Assembly: GCA_031769625.1 (NCBI GenBank)
Contig: JAUIMM010000040.1
Coordinates: 12,840,501-12,904,500, forward strand
DNA from: Taudactylus pleione
Taxonomy: Eukaryota > Chordata > Amphibia > Anura > Myobatrachidae
Direction: 5' to 3'
DNA: 64,000 nt
In this document: piece after piece, positions 30,666 to 42,789 of the stretch
Numbering within the stretch: position 1 is the first letter of the stretch
Layout: every line of letters begins with the position of its first letter
Made by a program: the position numbers and the translations under genes
Notes under the pieces: generated by a model
The model's input: only the letters and a program-made list of their open reading frames with translations
Database searches by the model: none
What the model was told of the DNA's origin: nothing

Positions 30666-32278
30666 CACTGCCTTGCAAAAGTATTCACCCCTTTGCATTT
30701 TTCATGTTTTGTTGCCTCACAACCTGGAATTAAAATGGATTGTTTGAAGGAGTGCATCATTTCATTCACAGAACATGCCTACAATTGTGAAGTTGTGTTT
30801 TTTTTTACATCGTGAATCAAACAACATTTAGGACAACATAACCGAAAACTTCTGCGTGCATAACTATTCACACCCCTAAACTCAGCACTTTGTTGAGCCA
30901 CGTTTTGCGGCAATTACAGCTCGCTTTGGATAAGTCTCTATGAGCTTGCCAGTTCTTGCCCCTGGGATTTTTGCCAATTCCTCAAGGCAAAACTGCTCCA
31001 GCTCCTTCATGTTGGATGGTTTCCACTTGTGAACAGCAATCTTCAAGTCTGACCACAGATTCTCAATTGGATTTAGATCTGAGCTTTGACTAGGGCATTC
31101 CAAAACATTTAAATGTTTCCCCTTAAACCACTTGAGTGTTGCTTTAGCAGTATGCTTCGGGTCATTGTCCTGCTGGAAGGTGAACCTCCGTCCCAGTCTC
31201 AAATCACAGGCAGATTGAAGCAGGTTTTGCTCAAGAATATCCCTGTATTTAGCACCATCCATCTTTTCCTCGACTCAAAAAAGTTTCCCAGTCCCTGCTG
31301 CTGAAAAACATCCCCACAGCATGATGTTGCCACCATCATGTTTCACTGTGTGGATGGTGTTCTTGGGGTGATGGGATGTGTTGGGTTTGTGCCAGACATA
31401 GCGTTTTCCTTGGTGGTCGAAAAGTTACATTTTAGTTTCATCTGACCAGAGCACCTTCCTCCATACATTTGGGGAGTTGCCCACATGCTTTTTGGTAAAC
31501 TCAAATCATGTCTTCTTATTTTTATCACTAAGTAATGGCTTTTTTCTAGCCACTCTTCCATAAAGCCATGCTCTATGGAGTGTACGGTTTATTGTGGTCA
31601 CATGCACAGATACACCAGTCTCTGCTGTGAAACTCTGCAGCTCCTTCAGGGTTACCTTTGGTCTCTGTGCTACCTCTCTGATTAATGCCCTCCTTGCCCA
31701 GTCTGTGAGTTTTGGTGGGTGGCCCTCTCTTGGCAGGTTTGTTGTGGTACCATGTTCTTTCCATTTGATGATGATGGATTTGATGGTGCTCCGGGGGATC
31801 ATCAAAGATTTGGATACTTTTTTATAACCCAACCCAGAATTGTACTTCTCAACAACCTTGTCCCTGACCTGTTTGGAGAGCTCCTTGGTCTTCATGGTGT
31901 GATGCCTCTTGCTTAGTGGTGTTGCAGCCTCTGGGGCCTTTCAGAAAAGGTGTGTTTATACTGACAGATCATGTAATACTTAGATTTCACACAGGTGGAC
32001 TTCATTTCACTAATTATGTGACTTCTGAAGGTAATTGGTTTCACCAGAACTTTTGATTGGCTTCATAGCAAAGGGGGTGATTACATATGCACACGGCAAT
32101 TTTCAGAAGTTTATTTATAATGATTCTTTTTTATATATAATTTTCTCATTTCACTTCACCAAATGAGACTATTTTGTGCAGATCCATCACATGAAATTCA
32201 GATTAAAAAAAAATTACAGGTTGTATTGTAACAAAAAAGGTAAAAAGCCAAGGGGGTGAATACTTTTGCAAGGCACTG
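30666..32278 (-). mobile_element. Tc1-like transposon, 1.6 kb, both ends present
   Basis: The left end CACTGCCTTGCAAAAGTATT and right end AATACTTTTGCAAGGCACTG are inverted repeats, and TA flanks both sides (30664-30665, 32279-32280). The transposase lies on the - strand, opposite to IQUB. Length and layout fit a standard Tc1/mariner element. Confidence 0.95.
30882..31895 (-). pseudogene. Tc1-like transposase, disrupted
   Basis: It starts at 31895 (- strand) with MKTKELSKQVRDKVVEKYNS, the paired-type helix-turn-helix DNA-binding part, followed by GRP-like text and a second helix region. The catalytic part is in other frames: VLWSDETK (first Asp) at about 31450, QQDNDPKHTAK (second Asp) at about 31170 and SSDLNPIENLWSDLK (Glu) at about 31060. 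At least one frameshift (near 31510) and in-frame stops (near 31430 and 31280) separate these parts, so no active enzyme is expected. The usual length is about 340 residues, and the parts span that length. Confidence 0.9.
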
Positions 32279-32314
<36 letters not shown>

Positions 32315-33010
32315 TACATTTTGCACTGCTACAATATACTGCATAATCACCTGTAGCTTCTTACACCCATCTGACCATACATGATAGAATCCATGAGACA
32401 CCATATTCTAAAACTGCTACCTGGTGAATATTATCCCTAATAGATCACACTGTCACAGTTGCATGGTGTCTGCTCCCAACATTGCAAAAACTGGCCTTCT
32501 TCTTACCCAGATTGCAGGAGATACTGAGGAGCAAGTTATTGGTGGGGGTCATTTGGACACTATATTTACACATAACCTACAGTAGGTAGATCTCAGGGAG
32601 TTCTCTCTCTGCAACATTCCCCAGGACTGTCTCAAAACCCAAAAGTTATGGGATCATAACTTAAGTCAGGGCTCAGATGGATGTTTGGAGTAATATCATC
32701 TGTTATTCATGATTTTACTGGATTGGTGAAGGACACACTTGTTGACAGAGATTTCATAAGGGAGAGAGGTGTGAGGTTGATGACGTCCTTCTAAGATTCT
32801 TTGGTAAGGACTGAAAGTGGAAACGCCATTGAGCTGTATTTTGCCATTAACCATTTCCAAACATGTCTCATGCAATTTGTTGTGATTTGCAGACATCTGT
32901 GGTATGCTGAGTTCTTTTAATACAAGCTGAAACAGAATAAGGTTTGGATCAAGACAGGAGCAGAATCACTAACTGGTCTAACTGATATATATGAATGATT
33001 ATATATATAT

Positions 33011-33042
<32 letters not shown>

Positions 33043-33539
33043 GTATTAGGGGTGAGCGGTTACGGATTTCTGAAATCCGAGCCCCCCGATCCGAGGCCGA
33101 TCCGAGTCAGACTCGACTTTTCTCGCATGACTCGGATCTGAAATCGAGGCAAAACGTCATCATCCCGCCTTTCGGGTCTCGCGGGTTTTGGATTCTATAT
33201 ATTACCCGCGTCGGCGCCATTTTCTCACTCGACTGTGGACAGTGAAGAGGGAGGATGGGAGTTAGGGCTGGCTGGGCTTTGTAGTGTAGTGTAGTGTAGT
33301 GCAGTGTAGTGTTGTGCTGTGCTGTGCTGCGCTGCTGTTGTCCATAGGGGCTGTGTCCACTCCTCCAAAGTCCATAGGGGCTGGCTGGACTGTGTTGTGC
33401 AGTCAGTTGTCCATAGGGGCTGTGTCCACTCCAAAGTCCTGTGCAGTGTCCCAGTCCTAAAGGGGTGCTGTAGTGTTGTCCAGGGGGTGCTCTGTCCATC
33501 AGGGGTGCTCCCCCCAAGTGCAAAAAAAATATATATTTT

Positions 33540-35000
33540 TTTTTCTGTGTTTGTGAATTGTGTGCACAGTAGCTGCACGTGCATCAACAAAGTAGTGCCA
33601 AGCGTGCGCCTGTGTCATAAGTAAAGGGCCGGCTGGCTTGACCGTTAAAGGGTGCTGTAACCCCCAAAGTGCACTCCAAACAAAATAAAAAATATTTTCT
33701 GTGTTTGTGAATTGTGTGCACTGTGGCTGCACGTGCATCAACAAAGGTGCAGCGCCAAGCATGCGAATATGTCCCATTAGTAAAGGGCCGGCTGGCTTGT
33801 CCGTTAAAGGGTGCTGTAACCCCCAAAGTACACTCCAAACAAAAAAAATATATATTTTCTGTGTTTGTGAATTGTGTGCACTGTAGCCGCACGTGCATCA
33901 ACAAAGTAGTGCCAAGCGTGCGCCTGTGTCATAAGTAAAGGGCCGTCTGGCTTGACCATTAAAGGGTGCTGTAACCCCCAGAGTGCACTCCAAACAAAAT
34001 AAAAAATATTTTCTGTGTTTGTGAATTGTGTGCACTGTGGCTGCACGTGCATCAACAAAGGAGCAGCGCCAAGCGTGCGCCTGTGTCCCATTAGTAAAGG
34101 GCTGGCTGGCTTGTCCGTTAAAGGGTGCTGTAACCCCCAAAGTACACTCCAAACAAAATAAAAAAATATTTTCTGTGTTTGTGAATTGTGTGCACTGTGG
34201 CCGCACGTGCATCAACAAAGGAGCAGCGCCAAGTGTGCGCCTGTGTCTCATAAGTAAAGGGCCGGCTTGCTTGTCCATTAAAGGGTGCTGTAACCCCCAA
34301 AGTACACTCCAAACAAAATAAAAAAATATTTTCTGTGTTTGTGAATTGTGTGCACTGTGGCTGCACGTGCATCAACAAAGGAGCAGTGCCAAGCGTGCGC
34401 CTGTGTCCCATAAGTAAAGAGCCGGCTGGCTTGTCCTTTAAAGGGTGCTGTGACCCCCAAAGTACACTCCACAAACAAAATAAAAAAATATTTTCTGTGT
34501 TTGTGAATTGTGTGCACTGTGGCTGCACGTGCATCAACAAAGGAGCAGTGCCAAGCGTGCGCCTGTGTCCCATAAGTAAAGGGCCAGCTGGCTTGTCCGT
34601 TAAAGGGTGCTGTAACCCCCAAAGTACACTCCAAACAACAAAAAACATTTTTTTCTGTGTTTGTGAATTGTGTGCACTGTAGCCGCACGTGCATCAACAA
34701 AGTAGTGCCAAGCGTACGCCTGTGTCATAAGTAAAGGGCCGTCTGGCTTGCCTGTTAAAGGGTGCTGTAACCCCCAAAGTACACTCCAAACAAAATAAAA
34801 AAATATTTTCTGTTTGTGAATTGTGTGCACTGTGGCTGCACATGCATCAACAAAGGAGCAGCGCCAAGCGTGCGCCTGTGTCCCATAAGTAAAGAGCCGG
34901 CTGGCTCATTTCTTAAAGGGTGGTGTAACCCACAAAGTACACTACTCTCCAGCAAAAATAAAAAAAATATTTTCTGTGTTTGTGTGCTCCTTAGCCGCAC
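33540..35000 (+). repeat. Subterminal tandem repeat of the hAT element, 154-164-bp units
   Basis: CTGTGTTTGTGAATTGTGTG begins at about 33545, 33699, 33859, 34013, 34173, 34333, 34495 and 34655, with shortened forms at 34810 and 34974. Each unit has GCACGTGCATCAACAAAG, a GTGCGCCTGTGTC block and GGGTGCTGTAACCCCCAAAG, then an A-rich stretch. Units alternate slightly in length. They probably hold binding sites for the transposase; open frames across them are artefacts. Confidence 0.9.
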
Positions 35001-35026
35001 GTATATATCAAATCGATATAACATAA

Positions 35027-38000
35027 ATGGAGGACCAAACTTTCTCAGATAAAAATAAAATAGAGAAAGATCAAGAACCACTTCCTCCTAGTGCTGAAGC
35101 TGCTCCCACTAGTCATGACATAGACGATAACATGCCATCAACGTCGTCTGCCAAGGCCGATGCCCAATGTCATAGTAGTGGGCACATACAATCCCAAATG
35201 GCAAAGTTCAGGAAAATGACCTTGAAAAAAACATTTAAATCATCTGAAGAGAAACGTAAACTTGCCAATATGCCATTTACGACACGGAGTGGCAAGGAAT
35301 GGATAAGGTCTTTCCCTATGTTCATGACTAGTGGTTCAGCTTCACATGACAATGGAAGCCCTCCTCCCACTAAAAAAATCAAACGAGTTAAGCTGGCAAA
35401 AGCACAGCAAAGAACTGTGCGTTCTAAGAAGATATCACACATCCCCAAGGAGAGTCCAAGTGTGGTGGCGGTTGCGATGCCTGACCTTCCCAGCACTGGA
35501 CGGAAAGAGGTGGCTCTTTCCACCATTTGCACGCCCCCTGCAAGTGCTGAAAAGAGCACCCACAGTCCACTTGCTGATATGCAAATTGAAGATGTCACTG
35601 TTGAAGTACAACAGGATGAGGATACTGGTGTAGCTGGCGCTGAGGGGGAAGTTGGCGAGGAGGATTCTGATGGTGATGTGGTTTGTTTAAATCAGGCTTC
35701 GGGGGAGACAGTTGTTGTCTGTGGGATGAAAAAGCCCATCACGGTCATGCCTGGGCAGAAGACCAAACATTCCACCTCTTTGGTCTGGCAATATTTCTAT
35801 CCAAATCCGGACAACAACTGTCTTGCCATATGTACCATATGTAAAGGTGAAATAAGTAGGGGTAAAGGACGTTAACCACCTAGGAACATCCTCCCTTATA
35901 TGGCACCTGCAGCGCGTTCATAAAAAGTTACTGTCTAGTTCAGAAACTTTGGCTAAGACCGTAAGCAGTCCAGGGACACCTAAATCCCGTTGTCCTGTTG
36001 TATCCAAGCGCCTGCAAACCACACCGTCAACACCCTCCTCGTCAATTTCCTCCTTAGTCAGGGTCGGAAGTAGTCCTGCAGGCCATGTCTCTGGCATGAC
36101 TGACTCTCCTATCCGGGATTCCTCCGGAGGATCCTGCATTGCTACGCCTACTGCTGCTGCTGTTGCTGCTGCTGGGAGTCGTTCATCATCCCAGAGAGGA
36201 AGTAGGAACACCACTACTTTTACTAAACAATTGACCCTCCAACAGTCCTTAGCGAGGAGGATGAAGTACGACAGCAGTCATCCTGAAGCAAAACGTATAA
36301 CTGAGGCCTTGACTGCTATGTTGGTATTAGACGTGCGTCCGGTATCTGCCATTAGTGCAGTGGGATTTAGACAATTGATGGAGGTAGTGTGTCCCCGGTT
36401 CCAAATCCCGTCTAGATTCCACTTCACTAGGCAGGCGATACCGAGACTGTACAGAAACATCAGAAAAAGTGTCCTCAGTGTCCTGAAAAATGCGGTTGTA
36501 CCCAATGTCCACTTAACCACGGACATGTGGACAAGTGGAACAGGGCAGACTAAGGACTATATGACTGTGACAGCGCACTGGGTAGATGTATCACCTTACG
36601 CAGCAACAACAGCAGCGTCACCAGTAGCAGCATCTCAGAAACGCCAGCTCGTTCCAAGGCAGGCTACGCTGTGTATCACTGGTTTTAGTAAGAGGCACAC
36701 CGCCGACAACCTCTTAGAGAAACTGAGGGAAATCATCGCCCAGTGGCTTACCCCACTTAGACTCTCCTGGGGATTTGTGATATCTGACAACGCCACCAAT
36801 ATTGTGCGGGCATTACATCTTGGAAAATTCCATCATGTCCCATTTTTTGCACACAATAAACTTGGTGGTGCAGAATTCTCTGAAAAGCGACAGGGGCGTG
36901 CAGGAGACGCTTTGGGTGGCCCGAAAAATTTCTGGCCACTTTCGCCATTCAGCGACTGCGTGCCGAAGACTGGAGCGCCAGCAAACACTCTTGAACCTGC
37001 CCTGCCATCACCTGAAGCAAGAGGTTGTGACGTGGTGGAACTCAACCCTCTATATGCTTCAGAGGATAGAGGAGCAGCAAAAGGCCATTCAAGCCTATAC
37101 ATCCACCTATGACATAGGCAAAGGAGGGGGTATGCACCTGACTCAAGCGCAGTGGAGAATGATTTCCGTGTTGTGCAAGGTTCTCCAACCCTTCGAACTT
37201 GCCACACGTGAAGTCAGTTCAGACACTGCCAGCTTGAGTCAGGTCATTCCTCTCATCAGGCTTTTGCAGAAGCAGCTGGAGAAAGTGAAGGAGGAGCTAA
37301 GACGGAGCGATTCCGCTCAGCTTGTGGGACTTGTGGATGAAGCCCTTCATTCGCTTTGCCAGGATTCCAGGGTGGTCAGTCTGTTGAAATCAGACCACTA
37401 AATTTTGGCCACCGTGCTCGATCCTAGGTTTAAAGCCTATGTGGTGCCTCTCTTTCCGGCCGACACAAGCCTGCAGAGGTGCAAAGACCTGCTGGTGAAA
37501 ACACTGTCAGCTGAATCGGAACGTGACACGTCAACAGCTCCTTCTTCATTTTCTCCCGCAACTGGGGCTGCCAGGAAAAAACTTAGGTATCCTAAGCAAC
37601 CCGCTGGCGGTGATGCAGGGCAGGCAGGACCAAGTTTGGACATCTGGTCCGGACTGAAGGACCTGGCAACAATTTCTGACATGTCTACTGTCACTGCATA
37701 TGATACTGTCACCATTGACAGAATGGTGGAGGATTACATCGGAGACAGCATCCAAGTAGGCATGTCAGACAGTCCGTACCTGTACTGGAAGGAAAAAGAG
37801 GCAATTTGGAGGCCCCTGTACAAACTGGCTCTATTTTACCTGAGTTGCCCCCCCTCCAGTGTGTACTCCGAAAGAGTGTTTAGTGTAGCCGGGAACCTTG
37901 TCAGCGAAAGGCGTAGGAGGCTGCTTCCACAAAATGTGGAGAAGATGATGTTCATAAAAATGAATTACCAACTCTTCCAGGGAGACCAGCCTCCAGAACG

Positions 38001-38133
38001 TACAGAGGGACCTGTGGTGGTGGATTCCAGTGGGGACGAGTTAATAGTCTGTGAGGATGAGGATGTACACAACACTGAAGAGGGTGAGGAATTGGTGGAT
38101 GAGGAGGATGAGGACGACATCTTGCCTCCGTAG
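35027..38133 (+). pseudogene. hAT transposase (BED zinc finger), disrupted
   Basis: Part 1 (35027-35875) has a charged N-terminus and the first half of a BED finger (TSLVWQYFYPNPDNNCLAIC with CTICK). The finger's His half (HLGTSSLIWHLQRVHKK) is in another frame at about 35872-35930, so one extra base near 35864 breaks it. Part 2 (to about 36850) holds the RNase H-like fold: LTTDMWTS (first Asp) at about 36515 and VISDNATNIV (second Asp) at about 36778. A shift of 2 bp in a CA run near 36850 moves the FAH...NLVVQNSL block to the next frame (36802-37401). A TAA at 37399 ends that frame just before LATVLDPRFK. The last part (37405-38133) contains the hAT dimerisation block YSERVFSVAGNLVSERRRRL. 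Two shifts and one stop make it inactive. Confidence 0.9.
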
Positions 38134-38739
38134 AGCCAGTTTGTGCAGGGACAGATTAATTGCCAGCTTGTTTTGTGGGGGCCCAAACGAACCAATCATT
38201 TCAGCCACAGTCGTGTGGCAGACCCTGGCGCTGAAATGATTGGTTTGTTAAAGTGTGCATGTCCTGTTTATACAACATAATAGTGGGTGGGAGGGCCCAA
38301 GGACAATTCCATCTTGCACCTCTTATTTTTCTTTGCATTATGTACAGTTTGGGGCCTAGTTTTTCAAACTGCCATCCTGTCTGCCACTGCATTGCCACTC
38401 CTAGATGGGCCACGTGTTTGTGCCGCCCACTCGTGTCGCTTAGCATAGCCTTTTGGACATAAAAACACTATTGTGAGGTGTTCAGAATAGACTGGAAATG
38501 AGTGGAAATTAAGGTTATTGAGGTTAATAATAGCATAGGAGCAGAAAAGCCAACACATTCTGTGATTTTAGCTGTTTTTATTCTTTTTAAAAAAAAAATA
38601 CAGATCCAAAACACAAAACCCAGCACCCAAAACACGGAAGGGTGGTTTTGGCAAAACCAATCCAGATCCAAAACACGAAGAAAGATCCAGATCCAAAACC
38701 AAAACACGAAAAGTGGCCGGTACACACCCCTAATATATA

Positions 38740-39778
38740 TCCCAGCATCTCCTGGCCTCTCCTATCTTTTCCCTGGCCCTTCCCCATGAAGCCATGGCCC
38801 TTTTTTGGGTGCATTATGTCCCTTTGAAAAATGATGGGGGCGCCAAAGCTCTTTCTGGCACAGAGCACCAAAAAGTCTTGATACGGCTCTGATATATATA
38901 TATATATATATATCTAAAATCTCAGCTGAATTGCTCACATTCTGGTGTAATCAGCCCTCTCCAGGGGAGGCTGGACTGCAACCTGTGCGTTCTGCATTAG
39001 CAGTGGCGGTGTGGAGTTCCAGGTTTTCACATTTACACAGTCCCAGCTGGAATAATCACTGGAGCACAGGAAGGGTTTAAAACTCTCACACACCTGATGC
39101 TTCTTGCTCCTGGTACTGGATAAGCTGGCCAGGCGATAGGCCAGGGGGTGATGGTTAGTATTAGGGTGCCAGGACCTGAAAGGTCCACAGATATTGTAAC
39201 TGCTGACTGTTAAGCACAAGGAGTGTTGGGACATTTACTTTTATATTTATTTGCTTATTTTCTGTTATGTGCATGTGTGTATCCAGGCCTATGCTCCCGT
39301 ATACTAAGGTGCAGTGTTTGCTGCATTTAAAAGCCACTGCTTCACCAAGTTCCAGCCTGTCTCGAGTCCTCATTTCTATACCTCATGTCACAACATATAT
39401 ATACTATATTCATTCATAAAATATATGTGTGTGGTGAATTTCGGGTGTTGGAGGAGTCGAATCAGTGTTTGTAGAAAACCAACATTGGATTTATTAGACT
39501 TAAAGCATAGCTATATATGTATGTGTATATATATATATATATATATACACCTTCTAGCACAGTCATAATACCCTAGAGCAAATCCTTGTTTTGTTCCTGT
39601 GCCTTCTTTAATAAGTGAAATTGAACAGACTGGCTGGGCCTGAGGGTCAATGTGGTATGCTTATGTCATTTCACTTCATAATTCTCAAAGTACTGTAAAA
39701 CATGTTGTTTTTATTTACAGAACAGTTTTCTCAATGATTCATGCAGTGTATAATTCAATACATTTCTTGTTACTTTAG
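38740..39778. other. End of IQUB intron 2
   Basis: AT-rich with two (AT)n tracts. GGTCCACAGATATTG and neighbouring text show no known repeat. The acceptor TTACTTTAG precedes exon 3. Confidence 0.4.
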
Positions 39779-39946
39779 GCCGAGTAGTTGAAGACCATGA
39801 AACTTTGGTGGATCTCGGTATCACACCTCATGGAACGATCCAGCTGGACATGCAGTCATTGGATCCTGAAAACTATCCAATCAAGGCTATGAAATTTCAG
39901 CATGAATACAGCATGCCAGATGTCATAACAGTTAGGGTTCAAACAG
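39779..39946 (+). CDS. IQUB: IQUB coding exon 3 (ubiquitin-like domain, second part)
   Basis: 168 nt, phase 1 to phase 1, codons 258-313. It encodes GRVVEDHETLVDLGITPHGT and continues to VITVRVQT. This completes the ubiquitin-like fold: the GKxL...LxDxGI turn, seen here as GRVVEDHETLVDLGI, is typical of ubiquitin-like proteins. The acceptor is standard. The donor ACAG|GTTTGG is weak but keeps the phase, and exon 4 completes the split Gly codon. Confidence 0.9.
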
Positions 39947-40296
39947 GTTTGGCAAATAGTTTCAGACCAGTGTAGTTTAATTTGTCATCCAATAATGTTA
40001 CAAAGTATTACTATTTTCCATTGATCAACATTTTTTCAAAATGTTCATAGTGTGTTTTTAATTAAGTTCTTTTTGTCATATGTATGTGTGCATGACTTTA
40101 TATCTTAGATGTGATTTTAGAGGTGTCGTGCTCAAACCTAGAGAGGGTATTGCTTTATATTTCCTAATTTACCAAGTAAGAAATGGCAGCACGAGATAAC
40201 AACAGCATGACTTCCATAGTACTGTGTATCCTGGACAAGACATTATATTGTGACCATTGTTTCTTATTTTACTGTTACTGTTATGTGTTTGCTTAG

Positions 40297-40472
40297 GAGA
40301 AGAAACCTATCAGGATATAGCAGTGGAAATTGAAAGGCTGAATTATCGTAAACCATATCTGGGTGGATATCGCCATAAAGCTACCGGTGTAGTGTTCCAT
40401 CATGCCGGAACACAGACTGTACCCAAGAAGAGACCAGATAAAGGAGTTGTTGTGTTCTGTAGAGATACGCAG
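40297..40472 (+). CDS. IQUB: IQUB coding exon 4
   Basis: 176 nt, enters in phase 1 and leaves in phase 0, codons 314-372. It encodes [20 protein letters not shown], then [20 protein letters not shown] and [19 protein letters not shown]. The YLGGYRHK...HHAGTQT...CRDTQ block is among the most conserved stretches of IQUB and identifies the gene. Acceptor TTTGCTTAG and donor CGCAG|GTATCT are good. Confidence 0.95.
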
Positions 40473-40915
40473 GTATCTATTATTTGTTGATTGATTTACT
40501 TTAAATTCTAAATTGTAACTTATAAAATGTATTATGCAGGACTATAAATGAATACATATGTATACAATGTTTCAATTAGACAATGCTACAATAAGAGAGA
40601 CATGTCCATTGTAGAAGCATAGTGTATTAGTAGTTTTACTGTGTCCTCTTAGCAGGGTAGGACTAGCCAAGAGAACTTCATTCATTTTATAATTTTTTGG
40701 TATCCTTTCATCATTCCAGTGATCCAATTCATGGGCCCCCCCGTTGTTCAGAGGGCCCATGAATCACTCCAATAATACTTCAGGGCCCACCGCTTGATAT
40801 ATAAAAGTGAACTGCTGTAAAACTCTCTACAGTCATGTCCAACACTTCCTCTCAATCCTGCATGAGTCATGTCGTCTCTCTGACTTTCTCTGATAATGGG
40901 CTTCTTTTCCTTTAG

Positions 40916-41071
40916 ACTGTATTTGAGAAGAACAAGATCCAACAGTCAAGCAATACAATGTCCACACAAATGACAAAAATTGGTTGCTATGTAGCAAATA
41001 TGACAGATAAACTTTTACAGCCCACAAAGTATGTGACAGCCGATGAATTTCATGCAAGAAGATTGAAAGCC
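40916..41071 (+). CDS. IQUB: IQUB coding exon 5
   Basis: 156 nt, phase 0 both ends, codons 373-424. It encodes [20 protein letters not shown], then [20 protein letters not shown] and ends RRLKA. The STQMT..G.YV.NMTDKL block is conserved in IQUB. Acceptor TTCCTTTAG and donor AAAGCC|GTAAGT are strong. It directly precedes the IQ-motif exon. Confidence 0.95.
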
Positions 41072-41223
41072 GTAAGTAATGAAATGTGCATTTCTTATCT
41101 AGCCATCAGTAGTATGGAAGATTTAGTGTGGGTTTAGCGTATAATGCAAATAGTTCCTTAGGGGTCATTGATATGTACTAGTCTTTTGTGTACTGCTACT
41201 CATCTAAAAAAAGAGTGCACAAA

Positions 41224-41734
41224 GGGCCTGATTCAACAAGGATCGCAACTGCGATTATGCACGCAATCAGGTGATTGTTGCGATGTGCGCATGCGTATAC
41301 ATCGCAGTGCGCATCCACGAACACTCCACTGCAATCGCAGTCACTACACATACCCATTGCAGAGTACCATTTGGGGTGGTGACATGGGGGTGGTCGGTGA
41401 AACGCAGGCGTGGTAGTGCCTTTGAACGCCATTGCAGGAGTGTGCATAAATTATCCACTGTGATGCCGTACGCAGCTTGTGTACTCACAGCGTGCGACAA
41501 GGTTAGCAATTCCTGAGTAAGGTCAGAGCTTGTGCAAGTGCGCGTGAGGCTGCGATTGTACTCGTTGTTACTGATGGTTTCGCAGTCTTGCTAAGTATTA
41601 CGGATGTGTGTAAGGTAAGGTGGGCGTGCTTATGTTCTGCTATGGCGTGGTGATCACAGTGGATTAGCATACTATCACAGTGAGACTGCATTCGTAATCG
41701 CTATTGCAGTCGCGATCCGTAATGAATCAGGCCC
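41224..41734. mobile_element. GGGCCTGATTCA-family MITE in IQUB intron 5
   Basis: Starts GGGCCTGATTCAACAAGGAT and ends GGATCCGTAATGAATCAGGC-CC reading inward-inverted. The flanks AAA and ATA agree at two of three positions. The interior resembles 3781-4270. Confidence 0.8.
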
Positions 41735-41795
41735 ATAGTCAGTATCTAAGCACCAGAAGTTGTAGAATACATTATTGTATAGTTATATGAACTCA

Positions 41796-42074
41796 GCGCC
41801 TGATTCAGAGATGTACGCTATTCTGATATTTATGCAGTCTTCTGACACAGACTTCCTGGCCTCGGCTACGCAGCTGTGAGAGCCAATCTAAGTAACCTCG
41901 ATGGTCTCGCAGACGATCTGATGCTGCATCATAGGACACAGCACTCAGATCTGCAATGCTGTCAGATGGCTTTTCTCCTTAGGATCCTCCTGTGGCATTA
42001 GTATATGTTAGCATCGCTGCTGTATCCAAAGATACAAGAGCAATGTGAACTGGATCCATCTCTGAATTAGGCCC
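41796..42074. mobile_element. GGGCCTGATTCA-family MITE in IQUB intron 5
   Basis: Starts GCGCCTGATTCAGAGATG and ends CATCTCTGAATTAGGCCC, an inverted pair. Flanking bases TCA and TGA differ at one position. Confidence 0.8.
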
Positions 42075-42189
42075 TGAGTGAAAATAAAAAAGGGTAAAAT
42101 TGTAATACATTTATTTCTTTCATATTCATTTTTATTGTGTTCTTATATATTGTTTTCCTATACAATAAAGACATATGTATTCCAGTTAT

Positions 42190-42786
42190 TTATACCCCTT
42201 TTCCACTGGCCAAAATATCCGGGTTATTGCCATGTCAGCCCAGGTAGAGGCTCTGTGGAAAAGGGTCCTAGGAAAAATCCTGGGTCGATTAAGTCGGCAT
42301 TTCTTCCCATGTCGCGAGAAGGGTTCTACACAGGTAAAACCCAGATCTCGCTCAGTGTAAATGGGTAACCGGGGTCATCCGACCTGGGACCCTTTCACAG
42401 CAATGCTAATTGGCTGAAACCTGAGCTGTCTGTGACAGTTGTCACCGTGGTGGGAGAGATTACAGCCTCCCCGTATGGTCCGGACTGTTCAGGTTTTTAC
42501 CTCAATGTTGCTTCATATGGGGAGGCTGTAATCTCTCCCTGCCCGCTTTCCCGGTGACAGCTGTTCCATCACACAGCCTCCCGAAAGGACACCTACCCCC
42601 AAAGGACCTCCTCTCCTGGTTGACAGACCGCTCTGGTCTGGCGTTCAGGGGAGAGCTGGAGTTTCCAATGCTTGGTGATGACTACATCTCCAAGTGCCGG
42701 CACTGCACCCGTGTGCAGTGTAGACGGCACTGCTCCGGGATATTCCGGGTTTGCGCCGCAGTGGGAACGGGGTAAATCCCGGGTTT
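42190..42786. mobile_element. Non-autonomous element with CCCCTTTTCCACTG ends
   Basis: The left end TACCCCTTTTCCACTGGCC and the right end CGCAGTGGGAACGGGGTA are imperfect inverted repeats. Subterminal ATATCCGGGTTATTG and GGATATTCCGGGTTTG also face each other. GGGAGAGATTACAGCCTCCC at about 42450 is inverted at about 42520. Non-coding. Confidence 0.7.
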
Positions 42787-42789
42787 GAC

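Larger units (their letters stand above)
33047..38732 (+). mobile_element. hAT transposon, 5.7 kb, both ends and target duplication
   Basis: Starts TAGGGGTGAGCGGTTACGGA and ends GGCCGGTACACACCCCTA; the outer TAGGGGTG / CACCCCTA are inverted. The flanks ATATGTAT (33039-33046) and ATATATAT (38733-38740) form an 8-bp duplication with one change, in an AT tract. Order inside: a GC-rich end, a short GTAGT-type repeat (33281-33310), a run of about ten subterminal repeat units (33540-35000), a BED-finger transposase gene (35027-38133) and an AT/CCAAAAC-rich right end. It is inserted in IQUB intron 2 in the same orientation as the gene. Confidence 0.95.
30584..39778. other. IQUB intron 2 (9.2 kb), largely transposon-derived
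   Basis: About 7.3 kb of this intron is two insertions, a Tc1-like element and a hAT element, described separately. The remainder (32312-33000 and 38740-39778) is AT-rich. It has no exon I can recognise, plus (AT)n tracts at 32281-32311, 33001-33040, 38890-38912 and 39522-39548. Confidence 0.6.

Noticed and set aside
35949..37112. Domesticated hAT-derived host gene
   Set aside because: Frameshifts, a stop codon, intact terminal repeats and a target duplication show an ordinary inactivated transposon.
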